Source of the DNA: Muribaculaceae bacterium
GTDB taxonomy: Bacteria; Bacteroidota; Bacteroidia; Bacteroidales; Muribaculaceae
Direction: 5' to 3'
NCBI GenBank assembly: GCA_022511505.1
Contig: JAFLTK010000015.1
Span: 1 to 12,249, forward strand
DNA: 12,249 bases
The translations under genes and the position numbers were made by a program. Within the stretch, counting starts at the first letter, position 1; each line of letters opens with the position of its first letter. Under the pieces are notes generated by a model, which was not told the DNA's origin, searched no databases, and was given only the letters and a program-made list of their open reading frames with translations. Shown here piece after piece: positions 7,443 through 12,249 of the stretch.

Positions 7443-8726
7443 TCAGAGGGCGATTTGGTAGTAGAGGGGGATGCAGCGATTGAGGTAGGTGGCGGCTTGC
7501 TCCCATGGGACGATGGTGGAATCAGAGCCCGGTATGAGCGTGACGGGCTTTTCGTTGAGGAGGGTCAGCAGGTAATAGCGGCCCTTGGGCGAGCGCAGTA
7601 ACACGAGCTGGAGGTTGGCGGCCATGGGGACGACGTCAAAGTCGCGCCAGTGCATCGCGACGGTGTCAAAATAGTTGGTGATATAGTAGCAGCCCGGCAG
7701 GTGCATCAGCGACAGTAGCGGCATCAGGGTTTCGGCGTGGCCGAAGCGCAGGATGACCGAGACGTCGCCGTGTCCGTCGATGAAATTTTGAGTGGTGGTA
7801 ATCAGGTCGAGCAAAAGCGGCGAGGCAATGTCGGCCGGAACGGTGGAGATTGTCGTGGCGGTGCGTTGCAGGTATTGTCGCAGGTTGAACGCGCCCCAAA
7901 GGGCGTTATATTCCTCGAGCGTGAAAAACCGCTTTTGGTCGACGGGCATCGACATGGCGGCCATACCGGCGATGACATAATACTCGTCGAGGGCGACTTT
8001 ACGGGCATCGATATTGTCGAGAGGGAAATCATTGCCGAGGACTCGACGCAGAGCCGAGAGCGGCAACGCTTTCTCTTGATACTCTTTGTAGGGCGGTTCC
8101 CACGCGCGACTCTCGCGGAAGTCGATATAGTCTTGCTCGACGTCAAAGGGTCTCATTAACAGCGAGTTCTGACGGCCGGAATTGGTATAAACCTCGATAT
8201 TGTTGTTCATGCGCGCCAGTTGATGGGTGAAGCTATACATGCTCATTATACATCGCGGCGAGTAACTTGACATCGCCGAGATGCGCGCTCCGGCCATCAG
8301 CGGCTTGAAGCGGTCATACATGCGGTAGGCTATCGCGCGCTGCTCGGCCATGCCCAGCGAGTCGAGGGCGCCCCACTGCCCGTTGACCTCGGCAACAACC
8401 GCATTACAGATTCCCAGCAACTCGCGTCCGAGCGGCGTGATGGTCTTCAATTCCTCGGCTTGGCGAAGCACCTCGATGAGCGACATAGTGAACGTCGACC
8501 CGGCCGGATAGCGCGAGCCGTGGCGCCCGACGTGGTTGATGAACACCGGCGTCAAGGTGTCGGGAAGCACATATTGCGCAGGGGCCGGATAGGGGCGCAG
8601 GGAGCCGTCACACTCGCCAAAACTATAGCGCGTTGCCGTCGGGTCGGCCGCCAGTGCAGTGAACGCCGTGACGACCATCGCCACGGCAACAAGGAGAGAT
8701 GAAAGTATCGATTTATTGCGTGTCAT
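7443..8726 (-). CDS. Secreted histidine acid phosphatase, MINPP/phytase type
   Basis: A 427-residue exported enzyme of the histidine phosphatase superfamily, branch 2. Residues 1-26 form a signal peptide (ending TAFTALA) without a lipobox. The catalytic RHGSRYP is at 68-74; its histidine takes the phosphate in this family. HAE at 330-332 is the proton-donor motif typical of multiple inositol polyphosphate phosphatases rather than the HD of classical phytases. Length and motifs match the roughly 425-residue MINPP enzymes of gut Bacteroides, so dephosphorylation of phytate or other inositol phosphates in the periplasm, at the surface or in vesicles is the likely role. The frame opens at 8753, but the ATG at 8726 begins directly with the signal peptide. 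A -7 element on this strand lies at 8784-8791. Exact substrate is not provable from sequence. Confidence 0.92.
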   Translation of the reverse strand: MTRNKSILSSLLVAVAMVVTAFTALAADPTATRYSFGECDGSLRPYPAPAQYVLPDTLTPVFINHVGRHGSRYPAGSTFTMSLIEVLRQAEELKTITPLGRELLGICNAVVAEVNGQWGALDSLGMAEQRAIAYRMYDRFKPLMAGARISAMSSYSPRCIMSMYSFTHQLARMNNNIEVYTNSGRQNSLLMRPFDVEQDYIDFRESRAWEPPYKEYQEKALPLSALRRVLGNDFPLDNIDARKVALDEYYVIAGMAAMSMPVDQKRFFTLEEYNALWGAFNLRQYLQRTATTISTVPADIASPLLLDLITTTQNFIDGHGDVSVILRFGHAETLMPLLSLMHLPGCYYITNYFDTVAMHWRDFDVVPMAANLQLVLLRSPKGRYYLLTLLNEKPVTLIPGSDSTIVPWEQAATYLNRCIPLYYQIAL

Positions 8727-8741
8727 AACAATTGTTTTTGC

Positions 8742-8749
8742 TACTTTTG
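8742..8749 (+). promoter_or_regulatory. -7 element for the TPR gene
   Basis: TACTTTTG matches TAnnTTTG. A TTG at 8716-8718 could be the -33 element with a 23-base spacer, which is rather long. The predicted start, near 8756, leaves a leader of about 44 bases before the ATG at 8800. Confidence 0.5.
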
Positions 8750-8783
8750 CCACTCAAAAGTCATTGGAAATTCATTATAATCG

Positions 8784-8814
8784 CAAAAGTATCAAAAAAA
8801 TGACCGAATTGCAA
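8784..8814 (-). promoter_or_regulatory. Promoter of the phosphatase gene
   Basis: Read on the - strand, TTG (8814-8812), a 20-base spacer and TACTTTTG (8791-8784) fit the Bacteroidetes promoter pattern. The predicted start is near 8777, about 50 bases before the ATG at 8726. The -33 element lies inside the 5' end of the opposite TPR gene. Confidence 0.55.
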
Positions 8815-9072
8815 CAGATAGAGCAACAATTGCAAGAAAATAACCTCGCCGAGGCCCTCGCGGCTGCCGACCGCTATCTCGCCGCTCATCCCGACAGCGC
8901 CGAGGCCCACTTCCTGCGCGGCAAAATCTACTGGCGTCAGGGCAACCGCTCGGCAGCCACGACCGACTATGCCACGGCCGCGTCCCTCGACCCGGCGTCG
9001 TCGGCCGTCGAGGCCCTTGCCCTTGCCCGCTCGGTGGCCGACTTCTTTAATCCTGACATTTTCAACCCATAA
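8800..9072 (+). CDS. Small TPR-repeat protein
   Basis: A 90-residue cytoplasmic protein with no signal peptide. Residues of about 3-33 form a first helical pair (ALAAADRYLAAHPDSAEAHF), and 34-67 form a recognisable TPR (AEAHFLRGKIYWRQGNRSAA, ending in SLDPAS). TPR motifs mediate protein contacts; no partner can be named. The C-terminus FFNPDIFNP resembles a tail seen on small TPR proteins of Bacteroidales. The frame is open upstream to an ATG at 8659, but that would overlap the divergent phosphatase gene and its signal-peptide codons, so the ATG at 8800 is chosen, with a -7 element at 8742-8749. The gene overlaps the convergent downstream gene by 11 bases at the 3' ends. Confidence 0.8.
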   Translation: MTELQQIEQQLQENNLAEALAAADRYLAAHPDSAEAHFLRGKIYWRQGNRSAATTDYATAASLDPASSAVEALALARSVADFFNPDIFNP

Positions 9073-9295
9073 CGGGGCGTGTGAGCATCATTGAGCGCGT
9101 GTCGGCCCACCCCTGGGTATAGTTGCGCAACTTCAACGTAACGAGGCCCGTAACAACCCCGACGTGACTGCTGACGGCCGCAAGCAGGTCGACAATCGAG
9201 CCCATGCCGCTCAGCGTCATCGAGGCTATCTTCATTCCGTTTCTGATGACTGTTGCAAAAATCACGTCGTCAATTGAAATTTTTCTCAGATTCAT
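9062..9295 (-). CDS. Small conserved-looking protein, unknown function
   Basis: A 77-residue protein (begins MNLRKISIDDVIFATVIRNG) without a signal peptide or membrane segment. It looks like a compact alpha/beta fold: an opening strand pair, a central glycine- and leucine-rich helix region (GMGSIVDLLAAVSSHVG), and a second strand pair (GLVTLKLRNYTQGW). I do not recognise the family. The frame is open back to 9376, but the ATG at 9295 is preferred because a -7 element (TAATTTTG on this strand, 9333-9326) would start transcription near 9319, inside the longer frame. It ends tail to tail with the TPR gene, overlapping by 11 bases. Confidence 0.6.
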   Translation of the reverse strand: MNLRKISIDDVIFATVIRNGMKIASMTLSGMGSIVDLLAAVSSHVGVVTGLVTLKLRNYTQGWADTRSMMLTRPVMG

Positions 9296-9307
9296 AGTTA
9301 GAGGAGT

Positions 9308-9333
9308 TAATTTTGTTTTCTGAGACAAAATTA
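9308..9333. promoter_or_regulatory. Inverted repeat overlapping the -7 element of the 77-residue gene
   Basis: TAATTTTGT (9308-9316) and ACAAAATTA (9325-9333) are perfect 9-bp arms around an 8-base spacer. The right arm, read on the - strand, is TAATTTTG, a good -7 element for the gene starting at 9295. No convincing -33 element is seen. The symmetry would suit a dimeric repressor, or could present -7 elements on both strands; no gene follows immediately on the + strand. Confidence 0.45.
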
Positions 9334-9402
9334 CACCCCGACATGGGCAACAGTCAGGCCCACACATGTTAAACAACCAAAAATAGACATAAAAATCCGC
9401 CT

Positions 9403-9444
9403 AAAAACAAGAAACGACTCCCACGGTCGGGGAATCGTTTCTTG
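9403..9444 (-). terminator. Intrinsic terminator of the 38-codon unit
   Basis: CAAGAAACGA (9408-9417) pairs with TCGTTTCTTG (9435-9444). An inner TCCC/GGGA (9419-9422 with 9430-9433) extends the stem across one mismatch. On the - strand the hairpin is followed by TTTTTAG, a usable U-tract; on the + strand it is followed by ATTTAA, which is weaker. The hairpin therefore best fits termination of leftward transcription from the promoter at 9759-9789. Confidence 0.75.
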
Positions 9445-9548
9445 ATTTAACGGCGATTCTATGCAGTTGAAAATATGTATGCTTAAATCTCCTTTTTTAT
9501 ATAATATAGTGACACGCATCGCTGCGCAATATCGCCGTGTATCCGAAT

Positions 9549-9665
9549 TTACTGAATATATTGGCCGTCGGCGAGTATTTCGTCGACAGTATATGCGTTA
9601 ACGGCCTGCATGCCGGCAAGCATACCAACCGCAAGAATCAAACTTCTTAAAATAAATTTTTTCAT
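9549..9665 (-). CDS. 38-residue exported small protein
   Basis: MKKFILRSLILAVGMLAG begins a textbook signal peptide: basic start, hydrophobic core, and small residues ending AVNA at 21-24. Cleavage would leave only YTVDEILADGQYIQ. The start ATG follows CACAAA, and there is a good upstream promoter (9759-9789) and a downstream terminator (9403-9444), so the unit is complete. It could be a genuine tiny secreted peptide, or the remnant of a longer exported protein cut short by a stop. Reading the other two frames past the stop gives no convincing continuation of a secreted domain. About 100 bases of untranslated RNA lie between stop and terminator. Function unknown. Confidence 0.6.
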   Translation of the reverse strand: MKKFILRSLILAVGMLAGMQAVNAYTVDEILADGQYIQ

Positions 9666-9758
9666 TTTGTGGGTTTTTCAAAGGTCGTTTTTGACCATGA
9701 GATTTATAAATTCGAGAAAATTCTGTAGAACGCTGAGACTCAACATTCTTCATCACCG

Positions 9759-9789
9759 CAAAGTTAATAAATAACCACCCTTTCAGCAA
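9759..9789 (-). promoter_or_regulatory. Promoter of the 38-codon unit
   Basis: On the - strand, TTG (9789-9787), a 20-base spacer and TAACTTTG (9766-9759) give one of the best Bacteroidetes promoter matches in the window. The predicted start near 9753 leaves a leader of about 88 bases. Confidence 0.7.
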
Positions 9790-9796
9790 TACAACT

Positions 9797-9898
9797 ATGT
9801 TAAAAATCATTAAAACACACGATTATACATCCGGTTATGCAGAAGAATCAGAGGCCCCTCCTACCAATCCAACTATTCCCACCACTCAAAAAAAATAA
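9797..9898 (+). other. Possible 33-codon small ORF
   Basis: The frame encodes 33 residues: MLKIIKTHDYTSGYAEE, then a proline- and threonine-rich end finishing TTQKK. There is no signal peptide and no convincing promoter just upstream on this strand. The start lies 8 bases beyond the -33 element of the opposite unit. The codons are plausible but the ORF is short enough to arise by chance. Confidence 0.15.
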
Positions 9899-9929
9899 AA
9901 GGAATACAATAAACAGAGAATTACCGCGT

Positions 9930-9950
9930 TTATACTAACTTATACTATTG
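9930..9950 (+). promoter_or_regulatory. Direct repeat TTATACTA and weak promoter before the macro-like gene
   Basis: TTATACTA occurs at 9930-9937 and 9940-9947, a spacing of 10 bases, about one helical turn. The second copy overlaps TACTATTG (9943-9950), a one-mismatch version of the -7 element, 24 bases before the ATG at 9975. No clear -33 element is visible. This would suit a regulator binding one face of DNA at the promoter, but that is inference. Confidence 0.3.
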
Positions 9951-9974
9951 GTTCACAATAAAAAATTAATCGCT

Positions 9975-11159
9975 ATGAGAGGACTGCGAATTTTTGATGA
10001 AGAAATTAAGGATTTATCCAAATGCGAGGTTTTTGTGTTTGGAAGTAATCTTGAAGGGAGGCACACCGGAGGTGCCGCTCGCACGGCCCACCGTAAATTT
10101 GGCGCAGAGTGGGGCGTCGGCGTCGGGCCTACCGGCCAATGCTATGCCATCCCCACAATGCACGGAAACATTTCAAAAATAAAGCCTTACGTCGATGATT
10201 TTATAGAGTATGCCCGGCGGCATCCTAATAATCGGTTCATTGTCACCCGCATTGGATGTGGAAGAGCCGGCTCTACCGATGAAGAGGTCGCGCCACTGTT
10301 TATGGCTGCTCGTGATTTACCCAACGTCGTCTTCCATATCGACTGGCGTTTGATTCTTGACGAGGACAAGGCGTTTAATGCCTTCTTCTTAGGGTTTACA
10401 CCGGTAAAAGAAGAAATACCTGTTCCCGAGGCAATTACCGAGGATGATTTGAAGCGCTACTGTGAAGAATTCAAGTATATTATAGGCAGTGGAGTTATAG
10501 CGCCTCTACCCCAAATAAAAATCAGGTATGTCATTGACCGTGACCGTTTTGGTTACGTCGGTTTTGGTCGATTCTTTATGCTCGAGAACGGCGATTTATA
10601 TGTGTGGTCGCGTGACGAGGAGTTCAAAGAAGCGCATAATCAGGATATGGTCGAGGCGATCTTTGGTGACGAGTGTCGCTACCGTCGCAAATATTTCCAT
10701 CGAGTGATTTTTGCCGGTGTAGAAACTCCCTATCGTGATTACAAGGGTCAGAGCATCTATACCGGTGACGTGCTGAGAGGGTGGCTGAAAGGATTCGACG
10801 GTTCCCGCCCTAAGAAATTTTATAAACGGGACTCGATGTTGCTGGCGTTAGGCACTTTAGGCTGGAATGACAAGGATTGGACCGCTAAATATGCTTGTGT
10901 TCTTGACAATCATTGTGTCGTTCCCGAGATGTGTGCTCGCATAAAGCGATGTGGCTCGGTGTTTTACCAACTCGACCGGCAAGAACACCCTATTGCGGTT
11001 GTTCAACGTTGCTCACAATTCCAGGATATATATGGAGAAAGCCGCTTGGCCGAGAAAGATAAAGAATTATTGGCTAAATATACTCCCAATTTTGATAAGG
11101 AACTTTGGATGTATCACGCTAATGAAATATTAGGAATAGAATTCAACACTAAATTCTGA
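9975..11159 (+). CDS. Macro-like (A1S_2505-type) domain protein with YopX-like segment
   Basis: A 394-residue cytoplasmic protein. Residues 18-125 carry the signature of a family often annotated as A1S_2505-type phage non-structural proteins: VFVFGSNLEGRHTGGAA (19-35), GVGVGPTGQCYAIPT (47-61), and TRIGCGRAGS (91-100), followed by APLF. The glycine-rich loops recall macro/Rossmann-like nucleotide-binding folds; no enzyme activity is established from this. Residues 180-394 are a second region I do not recognise, except that DYKGQSIYTGDVLRG (255-269) resembles the core of YopX phage proteins. The ATG at 9975 is preferred over an in-frame TTG at 9948, which would lie within the weak -7 element. 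Base composition is lower in GC than the B12 operon. The GIY-YIG gene follows after 23 bases, so the two are probably one operon. Confidence 0.75.
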   Translation: MRGLRIFDEEIKDLSKCEVFVFGSNLEGRHTGGAARTAHRKFGAEWGVGVGPTGQCYAIPTMHGNISKIKPYVDDFIEYARRHPNNRFIVTRIGCGRAGSTDEEVAPLFMAARDLPNVVFHIDWRLILDEDKAFNAFFLGFTPVKEEIPVPEAITEDDLKRYCEEFKYIIGSGVIAPLPQIKIRYVIDRDRFGYVGFGRFFMLENGDLYVWSRDEEFKEAHNQDMVEAIFGDECRYRRKYFHRVIFAGVETPYRDYKGQSIYTGDVLRGWLKGFDGSRPKKFYKRDSMLLALGTLGWNDKDWTAKYACVLDNHCVVPEMCARIKRCGSVFYQLDRQEHPIAVVQRCSQFQDIYGESRLAEKDKELLAKYTPNFDKELWMYHANEILGIEFNTKF

Positions 11160-11182
11160 TAATAATTAAATCAGCAAAATTC

Positions 11183-12097
11183 ATGGAAAATTCAAACATT
11201 AAAATCGTGTCGATTCAGACCCTTTTGAAGGGGAAGAATGCCGACTTTGATAGTACTCCTGCGAGTGCTATCAAGATGGTAAGACATGCCGATCAACGAG
11301 TCGGTTCAAAGAAAGAAGTTGAGAAAAAATTGTTAATTGGCGGGCAACCCGTCCCGGCGGGCATTTCGAGTCTTTATGAACTCTATATCGAGCATAGGGA
11401 CCTTTTTGATAAATACCAGTCGGAGCAAATAAAAGGACGCTTTGATGGAGTGAAATATATGGTTGTTTTCCTTGGGGAAAAAGGGACAACAGCACGTTTT
11501 GTTGGCGTTTATGAAATCAAAGGACGTCGTCCAAGTACAATCAGTGCTAATGAAGAAGTGTTAGAATTGTCATCTGTTGCCGAGTTTAAGCATCTTGAGG
11601 AAAAAATTGTTATCGATTGGGGAAAAAGCACTGTCAGTTGGCATCAGTATTTTAATCAACTCAAAGACGTGGTTCGCATTGAGGACGGTATCTCAAAAGC
11701 CGACGGAACTCCTAATTTCAAAAGTTACCAGGAGGTAATTCTCAACCACCGTCAACTCGTTCAGGTTATGAACGATAAAGATTGGGAAAGAGTTCTAAAG
11801 GCGGTTAATTGCATTTATCTTATCGTTGATAAAAGCAATGGTAAAAATTATGTCGGTTCGACCTATGGCGCGGAGCGTATCTATCAGCGTTGGCAAGCCT
11901 ATGCCGATACAGGCCACGGCGATAACGTCGAACTAAAGAAACTTGTTGATGCCGATTCAAAGTATCACACGCGCAATTTTCAATGGTCTATTCTCGAGAC
12001 TTTGCCGTCAAACATCACACAAGACGAAGCCGTTGAACGAGAAAATATTTGGAAGAAGAAAATGTTGAGCCGCGAGCACGGTTATAATAAGAACTGA
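11183..12097 (+). CDS. GIY-YIG nuclease with a long N-terminal domain
   Basis: A 304-residue protein with a C-terminal GIY-YIG endonuclease domain. The family motif reads CIY (210-212) and YVG (223-225), followed by ERIYQRW with R232. The metal-binding glutamate is E287 or E285 in VERENIWKKKM, and the domain ends with GYNKN (300-304); the order and spacing match the family and the key residues are present. Residues 1-200 form a separate domain (SLYELYIEHRDLF, YMVVFLGEKGTTARFVGVYE, VIDWGKSTVSWHQYF) that I do not recognise; it may confer substrate choice or sensing. DNA cleavage is the family expectation; the target cannot be told. It lies 23 bases after the macro-like gene, shares its lower GC, and is followed by a GC-rich hairpin. 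Roles in phage defence, mobile-element biology or DNA repair are all possible. Confidence 0.85.
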   Translation: MENSNIKIVSIQTLLKGKNADFDSTPASAIKMVRHADQRVGSKKEVEKKLLIGGQPVPAGISSLYELYIEHRDLFDKYQSEQIKGRFDGVKYMVVFLGEKGTTARFVGVYEIKGRRPSTISANEEVLELSSVAEFKHLEEKIVIDWGKSTVSWHQYFNQLKDVVRIEDGISKADGTPNFKSYQEVILNHRQLVQVMNDKDWERVLKAVNCIYLIVDKSNGKNYVGSTYGAERIYQRWQAYADTGHGDNVELKKLVDADSKYHTRNFQWSILETLPSNITQDEAVERENIWKKKMLSREHGYNKN

Positions 12098-12123
12098 TTG
12101 AAGGCCATACGGCTACTATAACG

Positions 12124-12153
12124 GCGCCGGGGTCGCAAATGCAACCCCGGCGC
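12124..12153. terminator. GC-rich hairpin between convergent genes
   Basis: A perfect 10-bp stem, GCGCCGGGGT (12124-12133) with ACCCCGGCGC (12144-12153), closes a 10-base loop. On the + strand it is followed by GTCTTGTC, so the U-tract is poor. It sits between the convergent ends of the GIY-YIG gene and the partial gene, and could serve as a bidirectional terminator or transcript-stabilising hairpin. Confidence 0.6.
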
Positions 12154-12181
12154 GTCTTGTCGGTATAATTTTTCAAGCAGA

Positions 12182-12249
12182 TTAGTCTTCAGGACTAAGC
12201 ATCCAATAACGCGCCATTGGATTAATCTTCTGCAACTCTTCGCACGCCA
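12182..12249 (-). CDS. C-terminal end of a - strand gene, unknown function (partial)
   Basis: On the - strand an open frame enters from the window edge and ends at TAA (12184-12182), encoding ACEELQKINPMARYWMLSPED. The codons and the residues look protein-like, and the position opposite the hairpin at 12124-12153 fits a convergent gene end. Only 21 residues are visible, too few to name a family; the start lies outside the window. Confidence 0.45.
   Translation of the reverse strand, partial: ACEELQKINPMARYWMLSPED

Noticed and set aside
9331..9548. Frameshifted continuation of the 38-residue protein
   Set aside because: One alternative frame stops soon at a TAA; the other runs through the terminator hairpin and gives no secreted-domain-like sequence.
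9598..9810. 70-codon - strand frame covering the promoter of the 38-residue ORF
   Set aside because: It reads through a strong promoter and leader, has no start context, and overlaps the better supported signal-peptide ORF in another frame.

Overview
The window reads as chromosome of a Bacteroidales bacterium, most likely Muribaculaceae-like. The evidence is: promoters of the Bacteroidetes type (TAnnTTTG -7 element) before several genes; no Shine-Dalgarno dependence at the starts; a TonB-dependent outer-membrane receptor and surface proteins with type IX-like C-terminal tails; and close intergenic spacing. No database search was possible, so family names rest on motif and sequence recognition.

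Region 1 (1-7383) is a vitamin B12 uptake operon. A promoter (141-168) starts a leader whose 5' end coincides with the P1 stem of a cobalamin riboswitch (175-373). Two further hairpins follow (361-407 and 468-505), and these could be the expression platform. Three genes on the + strand come next with gaps of about 20 bp: a BtuB-like TonB-dependent receptor, a BtuG-like beta-propeller protein, and a 1116-residue surface protein of unknown function with GLUG-like repeats. An intrinsic terminator closes the operon (7184-7230). The whole unit is bracketed by two 95-bp direct repeats (1-95 and 7289-7383; 90/95 identical), each carrying GC-rich palindromes. A third, related palindrome lies at 7395-7427.

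Region 2 (7443-9295) holds chromosomal genes: a secreted MINPP-type histidine phosphatase/phytase on the - strand, a divergent 90-residue TPR protein, and a convergent 77-residue protein of unknown function that overlaps the TPR gene tail to tail.

Region 3 (9403-9974) is AT-richer. It contains a complete miniature transcription unit on the - strand: promoter, a 38-codon ORF that is mostly signal peptide, and a terminator.

Region 4 (9975-12249) has two probably co-transcribed + strand genes. The first has an N-terminal domain of the macro-like, phage-associated A1S_2505 type and a YopX-like stretch. The second carries a C-terminal GIY-YIG nuclease domain. Their base composition is lower in GC than the B12 operon, which suggests an accessory or mobile origin. 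A GC-rich hairpin separates them from the 3' end of a convergent - strand gene that runs off the window.
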